This document shows positions 1 to 47,835 of a stretch of 64,000 nucleotides of DNA, in pieces. Within the stretch, counting starts at the first letter, position 1; every line of letters starts with the position of its first letter. The notes beneath the pieces were generated by a model. That model did not search any database. It worked only from the letters and a program-made list of their open reading frames with translations, and was not told the DNA's origin. Source of the DNA: Pholis gunnellus (Eukaryota; Chordata; Actinopteri; Perciformes; Pholidae); contig OU342817.1 of assembly GCA_910591455.2 (NCBI GenBank), forward strand, positions 19,093,798-19,157,797. The letters are read 5' to 3'. The translations under genes were made by a program, and so were the position numbers.

Positions 1-106
1 CTTCTGAAGAACTGTGGGGGAATAGTCAGATTTCGTTTGAAGCGGCGCTTCGATATTTGCAAACATTGTTGAAAAACCTGACAAGCATGAACAATACATA
101 AAATCC

Positions 107-557
107 TTAAAAGGATAGTTCACCATTTTGGGATATACGCTTATTTGCTTTCTTCCAGAGAGTTGATTTACTCTCATGTGTGTATGCTAACTGAAGCTGG
201 AGCCAGCAGCTGGTTAGCTTAGTTTAGCTTAGCATAAAGACTGGAAACAGGGGAAACCACCAAAACCATCAGATGTTTTAGTGTGTATGAAACAAACAAG
301 ATAAAAGGGTGTTAATTAGTAAGCATCAGAGGTGCTGGAGGAAGATTTCGTTACCTTCAGACAGAGTCGGCCTAGCTATTTCCCCCGTCTCCAGTCTTTA
401 TGCTAAGCTAAGCTAAGCTAACCAGCTGCTGTTTCCAACGTCATCTCTACCGTACACACATGCGAATGCTACCCATCTTGCCAGCTAACTCTCAACAACA
501 ACGCAACAAAAAACAAAAAAAAGAGTATTTCACAAAATATCAAACTATGCCTTTCAA
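107..557. mobile_element. Foldback MITE, copy 1
   Basis: The two halves are inverted copies of each other. The left arm reads AAAAGGATAGTTCACC and later GGTTAGCTTAGTTTAGCTTA with CATAAAGACTGGAAACAGG. The right arm reads CCAGTCTTTATGCTAAGCTA, then an AACTATGCCTTTCAA end. A short unique core lies between. I recognise the TTTATGCTAAGCTAAGCTAA core as a very abundant dispersed family in percomorph fish genomes. No coding capacity is seen, so it would need enzymes from elsewhere. It lies downstream of slc6a9. Confidence 0.7.
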
Positions 558-1086
558 TCTCTCTCCACATGCAAATATGCTGTATATAATATACAATCTT
601 GTATATTGTGAGAATATGTTCCATGCTCACACTGGTATCATAGCCCTCTAGCTCCCCAAAACCCCTTCAATATTATCGACGACGTCACAGCTCACAAACA
701 AAGAAAAACTACTGTGTGAAGAAACATTACAGGCAGACCTGATGCAATCCCAGAACCCCCCCACCCACCCGACTGTGAAGCTAAAAGCATCTCACTACCA
801 CCTGAGCAAGCGTCCAACAAAGCATCTCAGGATGGAAAGACAACGGACCACGTCGTGATCTTCACACATCTTTTTCATGTATTTGTTCAGTGGTCAGACG
901 CCTCTGCGACCACACTCCTACAAAGTTGTCCTGTCAGACTCTTTTTTTTAAGGAAAACCCAACCCTGCATGCTAGAGAAACAGGCCCCTCTCTGTCCCGT
1001 CATACCCTCCAACAAAACGACAACAACAAATCAAGTCACAGGTGAGGAATGGTAAACATGGTTAATTGTGATTCTGTAGTTTTTTT
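558..1086. other. Intergenic stretch beyond the slc6a9 3' end
   Basis: I see no coding or RNA signal. Short open frames here have no recognisable composition or motif. The stretch lies between the MITE and the proposed polyadenylation signal, so its upper end may hold the GU-rich element downstream of the slc6a9 cleavage site: the minus strand reads TTGTTGTTGTCG near 1013-1024. Confidence 0.3.
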
Positions 1087-1092
1087 TTTATT
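1087..1092 (-). promoter_or_regulatory. slc6a9: Candidate slc6a9 polyadenylation signal AATAAA
   Basis: The minus strand reads TAATAATAAAAAAA here, which includes a canonical AATAAA hexamer. It is the first one I found downstream of the slc6a9 stop codon, giving a 3' UTR of about 1.8 kb. An ATTAAA near 1950 is an alternative. The assignment rests only on the hexamer and distance; no transcript is available. Confidence 0.35.
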
Positions 1093-2664
1093 ATTATTTT
1101 TGTACAAAATAAACATATGCTGTCTTTATAATTATTTACTAAAGTTACTTTACAATAATGAGAGGTAAAAGGAGAATTCTACTGAGAGAACGATACTATA
1201 CAGCTACATTTAAATCTACATAACTCATTTAAGACTCTCTTTCTGTATTCTTCTGGAAACAAGCTGCATCATCTCTCTGCTCTCTTGTCTCTTTCACCAG
1301 CCTCAGCACAGCTTGGCTCAGAGCTTTTGAAGTAAATGCCTGTAAATACATTAAAGGTTCCACTGACTGGAGGAGACTACACCGTACCAGTCTTGGTAAA
1401 CAGTATACCAAAAACATGTGCAGGACTCAGGTAACTCAGGTGCTTTTGGTAACATGCCTTAATGGGGCAGATTGCTACGACCCAAGGGAGACAAAAGACC
1501 ACGACACACACTCACAATCCTGTCCCTGGCTACGTCCTCTAGCCCGGATCCTCCTCCGAAGGCTACGTCCCGAGATGCATTTCACTCAAACAGAATGCCT
1601 GGAAGACTTAAGGAGAGATGGCACCTCTACATACAGCGTTGCATCCCCTTGTTTTGTGTGTTTTGTGTGTATGTGTGGGTGTTTTTTTCGACAGCGGGGA
1701 AAGTTAGGCGGTTTCAGGTCCCTATGATCTTGAAAAGGCCACCTAGTCGAGACAAAGTTTCCATAGGCAAGGAACAAAAAGTAACCACAGAGTTTAACCC
1801 TGAGAAATGGGCACTGTCGAAAAAAACTGGAAACAAATGCTTGTATGTGTGTGTGTATGTATGTGTATGTGTGTATGGCTGCGGAGGCAGAGACTACAGC
1901 ACCGTTTCAACTGACATTTCTCTGCTGAGTTTTCAAACTTTCAGCAGCTTTAATTGGAAATAGTTACGAACGGAGAGGACATTTCCACGGAAAAATCCGC
2001 CATGTCAGTCGCCATCTCGGGTGTTTGTTAAATGTGTGTGCTCTATCGAAAAAAGAAGAAGAAGAAGAAGCAGCATAAAAATAACAACAGGCTTAGTATT
2101 AAGCGGAGATCAACTACGGTTGAGGTCACTGTGTGCTGTAAAATGTACAATAGTGTGAGTGTATGGGTGTGTGAATGAGTGTGACCGCCTCTTTCCCTGG
2201 CCATTGAATTGAGCCGATTTCCATCTTCGAGCGCCATCGAACTGCGAATGGCCGGTTCATTCACAGTTCACCCTGCTTCTCTTTATCACAGCACCACTGT
2301 ATATCGCATCGCAAGTCTCCAGCTGTCAAATCCCTGCTGCCAGGAAGTCCCCGATCCCACACAGACCCAGCTAACAGACTCGAGGAGAACGTGGCGCTGC
2401 ATGCACAGAACAAACACATGCAGCCTCACAAGCCACTGTACCTCTAACTGCATATGAAGATGACATGTACAAGTTTTACAAAACAAAAAAAAAAAGAAGA
2501 AAAGAAAGGAAAAACAAACTGCATTATTAAATTATATGTAACAAATTAACAACCCACACCCACGCACACGCTAGCATACACTCAAATCTTTTGGATGACG
2601 ACCCCAATTTTTTTTTCTTCCTTTCGCTTTTTTTTTTTTCTTCGTTTCTCTAGAGACAACACGC

Positions 2665-2711
<47 letters not shown>
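2665..2711. repeat. (GATA)n microsatellite
   Basis: About 11 perfect units of the tetranucleotide AGAT, inside the presumed slc6a9 3' UTR. Confidence 0.95.
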
Positions 2712-2861
2712 AGAGGTTAGGATAGATATAATAAGCCCTTACAATATGTAAAGGTCTCCAGCGAATGGGATCTCCCCCACAGAGGACTGTGGGAAAGTGG
2801 GTTGAGGATGGAGGAGAAGGGAAGAAGAGAGGGAAGAGATGGTGGGGCACAGAAGGGGGGA

Positions 2862-2879
2862 GGGGGGGGGGGGGGGGGG
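2862..2879. repeat. G18 homopolymer
   Basis: Eighteen consecutive G on the plus strand, so C18 in the slc6a9 message, about 35 nt beyond the stop codon. Such runs are often miscounted in assemblies. Confidence 0.9.
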
Positions 2880-2914
2880 CGTGCCCGGTAGCGCTGACAG
2901 AGCATGGGTGCCGT

Positions 2915-38801
<35,887 letters not shown>

Positions 38802-41202
38802 GATTTGACGCTGTGACCCAGTGGTGCTTCTCTGCTGGCCACTGTGGGCTCCTTCATTCACACCTTGCCTTTCAGTTCCGCGGCGCGCGAGAGAGAGCGA
38901 GAGAGGGGGGAGAAAACACAGTATACCCTCCCTTTTGCCCTGGCTTGATTAATGCCTGAATTACTTTCACCTCATTTCATCTGATGGAGCTGTGCTTCCT
39001 CTCCGCCTCTCTTGCTCATTCGGCATGGTAGCCCGCTTTCTCTCCCCTCTCTCTCTCTCTCTCTCCCACCCCTCCCTTCCTTCTGTGATTCCAGCTCTGC
39101 CTGCCCTCCCTCCCTCCCTCCCTCCTTTGCACCCTTACTTTTTTTACTCACCCCTCCCTCTCTCTCTTTTACGTCCTCTTTTTGCCCCGTTTTTTTTCCC
39201 GTCGTATTTCACCATTTCAGGAATATGCCTTTCCCACTCTCCCCCCACACAGAAAAAAAGACACAGGAGAGATCCACAGTCTTTTCCCTCTACCTCCACA
39301 ATGAATGGCTCGTTGTCACTCCAGCACCTAGGCTGAATACAGAGCAAGCAAGTGGGAGAGAGGAGAACCGATGGGGGCGGCGGCGGTGGGGGGGACAGGG
39401 GGGTTTTGAACTTCTAGTTAAGCTGGCCGGAGTAAAGCGGGGGTCTGGAGCACCCATGGGCTACGGCCAAGCTCTCTCTCTCTCTCTCCCCGTTACTCTT
39501 TCTCCCAACAGATTAAAGCGAGGAGACAAAAAAAAAAGTGAGGAGCCCACAACTGAGGAGCCTGCCCGCCTTCCACCGGACCCCCCCACCCCCTCACCCA
39601 ACACTACTCTTTCTCTCTGTCTCTCTTATTTCTTCCGTTTGTTTTCAGGGGCAGCTGCTGCAACTCTGCAGACCACCAACAACTTCCCTTTCAGCGGCAC
39701 TTGACTCTTCCAAATCCTTGTCCGTCTCTACACCCTGACATTGCCAATGCCCCCCCCCGCGTCACACCGAGAAGCCAGCCGAGCCAAAGCCCTCCTCCTC
39801 CGCCTCGTCCCGCGACATGTTCACAGAGTTACACCCTTTCAAATTCAAGCGCTTCCCTCCCGAGCCTCCGGTTTGTTTTTGCGCGCATTGTTTGCGCCTG
39901 TTTGCCACCATATGGCTAATGGCTACCCGCAACAAAAAGAGCAATGGAGAAAGGCAAGGAAGTGAGTGAGTGAGGAGAAGGTAAATGTGCATCCGCAACA
40001 GCGGCATGATTAAGGGATCAACAAACACATCAATCAGGCGGCAGAATGAGATGCTGCGACGATTTCCCCCGACTGGATGTGGTGCGGGCGATGTCAACAG
40101 TTGACAAGCAACTGGCGCCCGGCCTAATGGGTGTTTGATAGCCGGGTACAATGGCCTCTGCCGCTTGAGTGGAGGCCTTCTGGTTATGTTCAACACGAGA
40201 CGAGCAATGCAGACAGGATGCCATTCATTTGTCTATCAATTCAGAGGATTAGAATCTCACAGGGGATCCAATAAAGGAATCATTACCATATACCCGCCCT
40301 TTTCAGTGTGCTCAGAGGAAGTACTGAGGGCAAGGAAAACAAGTGCCCCCAGCAAACAGTTGACCATGTTGACAGATTTAGAACAGACCAATCATTGTTG
40401 ACGATGCACCGTTGCACTTTCTCCGTCACTTTTGTATTTCTCCTTCGCAGTGATCGATAACTCTTAGAACATTCACCGCGACCGTGTTGTTTGAGTACAT
40501 AAGTTCGTTTACCCACTTAGTTTGAGTATCTAGATTCACTCTGTGGTTGGATCCTGTGCATTGAGGCCAGGCAAATATATCTGCGTATATTAGCTTGCAG
40601 ATATATTGATATCGGTCGATAAGTGACAAGAAATTTCAGTACAGAAATGCAAAACTAGGTTTGAGGTAACTTTGAAAGTGTGTAATCTTCACATCAACTA
40701 GGGAGCAGTGACGAGCTAACTGTGCTAACAGAGCTAACAGTGTTTACTCAAGGAGTAACCGGAGGGTGGGTGCTACGCTTCCGCGAATCAGTGAAAACTG
40801 GGTATGAGTTTAGTGGGGACAAACAGATCCTAAAATAAATGCATGGTTGTGGTTGCAGTTGGCTCTTTGTGAGGGGAGGGGGGGGGGGGGGGAGGACTTG
40901 TTTCGTTAACTAATTATCCCATTATGTTAGGTCATTTAACTCCAATTAGAGAAGCACAGATGCCGCTGCTGCTAATAATACCAACTTGTTAAAATTCTCA
41001 CACTTGTTTCTTCATATGTGTGATTCCTACCACAGCAAAACGGCCTGTGTGAAAGAATAAGAATGTGCACAGTGTGGATGTCCACCGCATTCTCAAAAGG
41101 CAGTGAAGCCTGTTGACCTCACTCCTACGTGCACCTTGTCCGACAAAAAGCATTTCTGTACCGCATGCATTGAATATGGGCGCACACTTTTGCACATCCT
41201 CA
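38802..41202. other. Region upstream of slc6a9 start codon
   Basis: It should include the 5' UTR and promoter of slc6a9, but I see no convincing TATA box or initiator. Pyrimidine-rich plus-strand tracts fill 39.0-39.7 kb. A G15 run sits at 40878-40892, and a relative of the 25.2 kb GCTAACAGT repeat at 40.70-40.78 kb. Open frames in the pyrimidine tracts are low-complexity and not believable genes. Confidence 0.4.
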
Positions 41203-42107
41203 CCTGGAGGACAATCGTATTGCTGCATTCGGTTGGAGGACAATCGTTTAGTTGCATTCGGTTGGAAGACAATCGTATAGTTGCATTCGGTTGGAAGACA
41301 ATCGTATAGTTGCATTCGGTTGGAAGACAATTGTATCGTTGCATTCGGTTGGAAGACAATCGTATTGTTGCATTCAGTTGAAAGACAATCGTTTAGTTGC
41401 ATTCGGTTGGAAGACAATCGTATTGTTGCATTCGGTTGGAAGACAATCGTATAGTTGCATTTGGTTGGAAGACAATCGTATAGTTGCATTCGGTTGGAAG
41501 ACAATCGTATAGTTGCATTCGGTTGGAAGACAATCGTATCGTTGCATTCGGTTGGAAGACAATCGTATCGTTGCATTCGGTTGGAAGACAATCGTATAGT
41601 TGCATTCGGTTGGAAGACAATCGTATCGTTGCATTCGGTTGGAAGACAATCGTATCGTTGCATTCGGTTGGAAGACAATCGTATCGTTGCATTCGGTTGG
41701 AAGACCAATCGTATCGTTGCATTCGGTTGGAAGACAATCGTATCGTTGCATTCGGTTGGAAGACAATCGTATAGTTGCATTTGGTTGGAAGACAATCGTA
41801 TAGTTGCATTCGGTTGGAAGACAATCGTATAGTTGCATTTGGTTGGAAGACAATCGTATAGTTGCATTCGGTTGGAAGACAATCGTATAGTTGCATTCGG
41901 TTGGAAGACAATCGTATCGTTGCATTCGGTTGGAAGACAATCGTATCGTTGCATTCAGTTGGAAGACAATCGTATCGTTGCATTCGGTTGGAAGACAATC
42001 GTATAGTTGCATTCGGTTGGAAGACAATCGTATCGTTGCATTCGGTTGGAAGACAATCGTATCGTTGCATTCGGTTGGAAGACAATCGTATCGTTGCATT
42101 CAGTTGT
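41203..42107. repeat. 29-bp minisatellite, 30 full units
   Basis: From 41227 to 42097 there are 30 units in 871 nt: 29 of 29 nt and one of 30 nt (an extra C near 41706). Partial units flank both ends. The core is GCATTCGGTTGGAAGACAA and the unit ends in GTAT-N-GTT. The variable base N is A or C in most units and T in a few at the left end. Some units have ATTTGG or ATTCAG in place of ATTCGG. Because 29 is not divisible by three and the unit lacks stops on the minus strand, long repetitive open frames appear; they are by-products. Confidence 0.97.
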
Positions 42108-42113
42108 ACATGC

Positions 42114-44202
42114 AAAAACTGACTGAAAGTTACAGAAACGGCTTGACGCAGCTTAATTGATTAGTTGTTTGGTCTAAAAAAAACTATTCTCATGAGGTCT
42201 TCAAAACTAAAAGAATATTTAGTTAGTTATTGTGGAAGACAATAAAAATTAACAAAACATTCTCATTTGGAACCAAAACTCAAGCTGTAGCCATTGAATT
42301 ATTGTCACTTTTGCTGATTAACGATGAATTGATCATCAAATAACCTTCCGATGATGGAATTCAGACTTCTAACAGGTGTGACCACAAACCACTGGGTCCT
42401 TGTAAACAAGGACAAGCCAACAGAAAGACAAACAATCAGGAGGGCATGGGGTGGAACACTGATAAGGTCAGAATGAATCTCCTCAAGGCTACATGTCAAC
42501 ATCAATTACAGGTTAACCTATGGCCAAACGCAGACATTGATCCGAAACCCCATCACTACACATGCAACACAAACGATGTTCAAAGGGTGAGTGAGAAATT
42601 AAAGAAAACATTTAAAGCCAGCTTCCTTCATAACTTCCCCTTTAAGCTCCTCGCTCTGACAAACCAATATCCTCCCTGATGAGTGCAACACATATGCAGC
42701 AATTTAAAGATTACTGTTGAGCAGGTCTCACATTTCCTGACTAGGCTTTTAAACTTGACTTATGAAATCAAAGCAGGTAATGTAATAGATTTGAGGACAT
42801 GAAGCTGATACAAGGAGGCAGGTTTGATTTTTAGCTGTACAAGCCAATAACAGAGACAGTTTTTAAAAATTTCTTTTTTATGTCACACTGTATTTAAAAT
42901 TATTACAGGTTGGCAGAGGTAAAACCTTTGGCTGCAACTGGTATCAGTGTGTAATCATCGTCACTGACGACCTCAGGGAAACTGAGTTTTGTTGCCAGAG
43001 GTGGTTTTAATGTTGCTCTAGTTAGAGGCAACCACTTTACAACGAGATAACTGTAGAGGTTTACTGCAGGAACAAACCATGCCTAATCCCTTTACGCATT
43101 GAACTAGTATCACCTGGGGACCTCTCGGGATTTTAATCTCCTGAGAATCTGCTCTGTCCGTTATTTGTCAAGCAAAAATTCCACCGCAAATTAGCTACCA
43201 TATTTCAAAACACAGAAGTCATGTGATAATATTATTACCATGCCAATCATCATCTCGTCATTTGTGGTCATATTATTTTTTTGCGGTATCTTGTAATTTG
43301 GGGTCTTGTTTTTTCGTTTTCACCGTGCATTTTCTTTGGCTATTTCTCGGTCGAGAATTATGGAGTCTGAGTTGGCAGTTATAAATGAAAGTTCAGGCTC
43401 ATCTCGCTGCACAGCACGGAGACCGGTTTCGCAGAAAGAGCGAGCTCAAATCCAACAGAAGAGCGAAACTGTTTCAACAGGCTCATCGGGTATTATGTGC
43501 TTTTGTCATTCAGGAAGCTTGACATCACCTTTGGAGGATAATGTCAGTAAATTTGAATAAAATACAGACTTTATTACTTTACTACAGGCCTAGCTTGTGC
43601 TAATGTCTCCTGGTAATACTAGCGCAGTGCAAATACGGCTTTAAACTGGAAGTTGGTTGAAAATATCAATGTTTTTTCGATAGGCCACTCAAGTTGTGCT
43701 GGCATGGTGTATGGTGCAATAGCCGCAAAAGGTTCTGCCTCGCTGTGCCTACCCTGTCTACAGCATTCAATACAGTGTGTTAAGGTCAAATGTGTTGGCG
43801 GCTTGTACAAACCTTCTCATCTAACCGCCTCTGCTTGGCTTATTTTCCCTCTGCAATATTCAAAGCCTATCCACTGACCAAATAGAAGAGAATGTGTCCA
43901 TATCTCGTTGTGCACAACCGTTTTTACGTAACAGCAGCACTGCATGAGGGAAACATTGCTAACTAGATGACAAACACATTGCATTTTCGGTAGCGGCTTC
44001 AGAATAAAAGCATTCTGCTGATTTGCAGGCCGAAAGGTTTTAATATTCATTTTGCAGTAGCAGCGCTCTGTTACAGCTGCAGGAAAGCGACCAGTAAAAA
44101 GTTATTCTTCGGATATCTCAAATGGAATAGGAAGATAAAAATGATTGATTAATTTCCTGTTGGCATTTGGCCTCAGCGGACCTTTACTCCAATAAAAAAA
44201 AC
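42114..44202. other. Intergenic stretch, no gene seen
   Basis: A decayed hAT-type MITE relative may lie at 42.14-42.35 kb (TTAATTGATTAGTTGTTTGG). The rest, including a short open frame at 43306-43560 followed by AATAAA, has no recognisable family. Confidence 0.4.
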
Positions 44203-44290
44203 ATTATTCTCGGAACACTGTGTGTTCCGAGAATAATGTGTGTTCCGAGAATAATGGCCACGGTTCTGAGAATAATGGCCACGGTTTCAA
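44203..44290. repeat. Short palindrome with tandem copies
   Basis: ATTATTCTCGGAACAC (44203-44218) is followed after 3 nt by its exact reverse complement (44222-44237). A second copy of the right arm lies at 44240-44255, and then two copies of GAATAATGGCCACGGTT. Confidence 0.85.
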
Positions 44291-45244
44291 GTCCAGGGTT
44301 GAATTTTCGCAATGGTGGAGTTTTGGGGGAACAAATATTCACGTGTCTTTCAGACTGTGAAGGACACAGTTGTTTTCGTAGGGCGGATGAGTTTTTGGAC
44401 AAAGTGGAATTAACAGCAGGCTGGGGTGAGGGAAGAGTGGCAGGGATGCACAAAGACGCACCATTCACACATCAAGGCATAAAGTCAGAGGAAGAAAATA
44501 ATCTCCTTTGCTTTGAATCATTTTCACTTCATCTGCTCTCACATGTTTTTCTCTCCTTTTTCAAAGCACTCTTATCTGTGTTGACAAATTAAAAATATCA
44601 CTGAATACTCGTGAAAGATATATCTCGCCCGCGCCTTTCTCATTGTGAGTTGAGAGAGCAATGTAATCCAAAATGCCAGTGAAACACAATTAGTGTTCAC
44701 AAAGGAGTTGCAAAACTGCATAATTGCGCTGTGTTCAGTTGGAACATTGCTGACTTGTTTTGTACGTTTTTTCCTTGTTCCATCTACAAACTGGAACAAG
44801 GCTCCATCTGATGTACAATTCATCTTTATTGTTTAAGTAAATCAGAAGAGGGCTTTTTCAATTCTGCTCGTCTGACAAAAAAAAAAAAAACGCACCACCT
44901 TCTGGGAAAGAGCAGCTTTCGGAGATATTGGACCAAAGTTCAGACTACATTACAGTAGTCAAACAAACAAGTAGCGTAGGGAGACCACACACACTCACAC
45001 ACACAGGACAGCCACAAGAGAAAAAAAGCAAACTCCAAAGGTGAGGACAAGCAAACCTTGTTTGAGGTCATGACACAAAACAGCGTGCACGTTCTGTAGA
45101 CTGAAGCATCCTAATCTGTATCCCAACTCTTTATACATTATTTCACTCTACGATGCACACACGGTAAGGTCCAGAACCTGATTAAAGATGTAGTTCAGTC
45201 CGTTTTACGTTGAATTTGTATTTTCTCGCACAAACCCAAGAACA

Positions 45245-45540
45245 GAGAAAGTCTTGATGAACTGAATTAAATGGAGGACGGGTTTAACGACGGCGAAACG
45301 ATATCGAAATATCTGTTTTCGAAGCTCTCACACGGCGCAGGCAGTAGAATCCAAGTCTCGTCTTTCCAGTCGTACGTTCTCCAAACACACGCATCAAAGT
45401 GAGCGTACGACTGGAGAAAGGAGACTCGGATAGTACTGCATGAACTGTGTGTGAGTTTCTAAACAGATGTCTTGATGTAGTTTTTGCTGTTGTTAAACCC
45501 GGCCGCCGTTTACTTTTCATTCATAAAGGATTTACTCCGT
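45245..45540. repeat. Long imperfect palindrome (about 300 bp)
   Basis: The left arm (about 45245-45376) and the right arm (about 45404-45540) are reverse complements with scattered mismatches. The best-matching parts are CCAGTCGTACG against CGTACGACTGG, CAGTAGAATCC against GGATAGTACTG, ATCTGTTTTCGAAGCTCTCA against TGAGTTTCTAAACAGAT, and CGGGTTTAACGACGGC against GCTGTTGTTAAACCCG. The spacer is about 27 nt. It resembles an old foldback element; no family is recognised. Confidence 0.7.
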
Positions 45541-46400
45541 TTGTTGATTCTCCGTTCACCGTGGAGGTGTGCGAGATATACTGGAGAAGACTGGGAAGTT
45601 GCCTTTTGAGAAAAACATTTGCAAACAAAACAGAAGCTTCAGTGGATAATAATGCAGGCTCACAGGATGTGATCCACTCTCATTTGAGACTTTCACTCAG
45701 GCAATAAATACCGAGACATTAAGATTCTATAAAAAACTTTTTTTATCATTGTGTGCTCTTGGTGATTTGGGCTTTACCTAACCAAGAAAGTCAAAATGAT
45801 AAGTTTCAAAATGATGATTCACACAATGACTTCTCATCCTTTAATGTCCATGGATCAACCTGCTTTCACGCTGAAAACCTCAGAGGGAGCGAACCGGCCA
45901 TGTCTGGGCTCATTACATCCTCCTCGATCTATATATCTGTCCCTTACAGCAATTAGGTTAATATCTCTTCGCCTCGCGTTAGCTCAGCACGCCTGCGATG
46001 GGACGTCCGACTGTGGGGGGACGTCGATAGGCCTGACGTTCTCTCCCCTCCTCGGCGGTTCACGTGAGGGCAGAGCAGTCACGGGAGACGTATCTGATAA
46101 GAGAAGTGACGTGACGAGCGGGTGAGACGAGTGAAGGGACGGGCGGCGGGGAGAAGGACTTCACAGGGTTGAGGTTCACAATAGGACGAGCTCCACAGGA
46201 GCCACAGAGCAGAAGAAAAAGGGAAGATGCACAAAAAGCTCAGTTTTGCAACAGCAGGTCGGCTTTGTCCGGCGCAACAAAAGGACAAAACGTGTTGAAG
46301 CGCTGCTGGAGGGGAAAAAAGAAAAGGAAAAAAAAAAAATCAACCTTTCTTGTTCAGTCCAAAACAGCCAGCTCTTTAATTGGGAGCGGTGGAAAGAAAG

Positions 46401-46508
<108 letters not shown>

Positions 46509-47739
46509 GGAGGGAAAAGCATCAGTTGCAGAGTGAATAAAAAGAGAGAAAGAACAGAAGGATAAGATTGAAAACGGGATGAGGGAACAAGACTTAAATG
46601 AGCGAGTGATGTCAGTCTAGCGGTCCAGCTGACCTTAGCTGAACACGACCTGACCTGGCCGCTCATGGACACCCAGGGGAGAAAGACAAACAACGGAGAG
46701 GAAGACGAGAGGGTAACAAAGAGGGAACAGAGACATTTCCAACGCTTGGTTTAACCTGAAGTTTCTATGATCTTTTTTTTTTTCTCTCTCTCTACCCATC
46801 CCTCACTGCTTTGGCTGGGAGGGCCCCAGCTGTTCGGTCTGTATAAATAGCGTGAGGCTTCGGCTACGAACCTCCCCCCCCCTCCACCCCCGGGGAGTGT
46901 GGGGCTCATTGGAGAGAAGGCATGGGAACAAATCGGCCCGGAAAAAAGCACACAACATACACATTTTGTCAAACATATGGGACCATTGCTGGGGATGAAA
47001 GTGAGGAACATGTGACTGAAGTTGGCCTCACGTGGCAGAAGTCACTGTCGCGCTTGAAATTGGACAAGAGAGGAGGGGGGGGGGCAGCGGAGACAGAAAA
47101 GAGATGTAAGACCCCTCCGTCGTTTAATAACAGAGTGTCCAATGCTTCAGTAGATCCTCTTCAAGGTGTACGCAAAGACAGCAACATCAAAAGCCTAAAA
47201 TAAAAATAGATTTCATTCATTTGTCTATGTTACATCGGTAAACTACTTTCTGAAATGTAATTCTTGACAATGGAAACAGCAGATTCTTTGAAACTCTTCC
47301 TTAAGGTGCTCAAAAAAATGGAAATATGAACATTTATATTTCCATGACAACTGGGAAAGGTCCATCTGCTGATGAACATGGCGTGATACGATCCAAAGCA
47401 GCGACGTAATGGACCACTGGGAGAGTGTGATGCACATTTACTGACAATTGATGAATCAATTAAGGGGGAAAGTAGATTAGATGAATTGATAATGAAAATG
47501 ATTATTTCTGGCTGGTAAAAAATCGATGTGTCAAATGTGGAGGTGTAATATATTTCCAATGTAGGCTTATTTTTGTGTGTTTTATGCAGGAAGACAAATG
47601 ATGGTTTCAAATTGATAAAACACTTACAATAAATAGAGTGACTGGGTCAATTCAAGGTTAAAGAAGAGTTCATCTCACACCTTCTCTTTTATTATTATTT
47701 TTCATTTAGATAGTGATTGTCAGGAAATGGGGAGAAAGT

Positions 47740-47835
47740 GTGGGGGGGGGGAGGGGCACGACAGGCAGCAAACGTGGTAAGGACTCATGCATTGGTGCGC
47801 GGGGCACTCGCTCTACCATCTGGGGTACCGGGCGA
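47740..47835 (-). repeat. tRNA-like dispersed repeat trace
   Basis: The minus strand reads CCCCAGATGGTAGAGCGAGT, resembling a tRNA A box and flank, next to GGACTCATGCATTGG. Similar phrases occur in common fish repeats. Too short to classify. Confidence 0.35.

Larger units (their letters stand above)
1093..2914 (-). other. slc6a9: Probable 3' UTR of slc6a9
   Basis: This follows directly from the slc6a9 stop codon with no splice evidence. On the sense strand it contains a C18 run just after the stop region, a (CTAT)n tract, and pyrimidine-rich stretches. No frame in it resembles a known protein. The 3' limit depends on which polyadenylation signal is used. Confidence 0.4.

Noticed and set aside
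39012..39704. 230-codon plus-strand open frame upstream of slc6a9
   Set aside because: Low-complexity Ser/Pro/Leu translation of CT-rich DNA, overlapping other equally open frames; not a credible protein.
41203..42107. CRISPR-like array
   Set aside because: Units are contiguous 29-mers with no unique spacers, and the DNA is vertebrate; it is a minisatellite.
40998..42115. Long minus-strand open frames (up to 318 codons) with a 29-residue repeat
   Set aside because: They arise from a 29-bp tandem repeat without stop codons; the same repeat peptide appears in overlapping frames, and no promoter, splice pattern or known domain is present.
43306..43560. 84-codon open frame with an internal MESELAVINESSGSS segment and a nearby AATAAA
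   Set aside because: It looked gene-like, but there are no splice partners or family match, so I treat it as chance or part of an unrecognised repeat.
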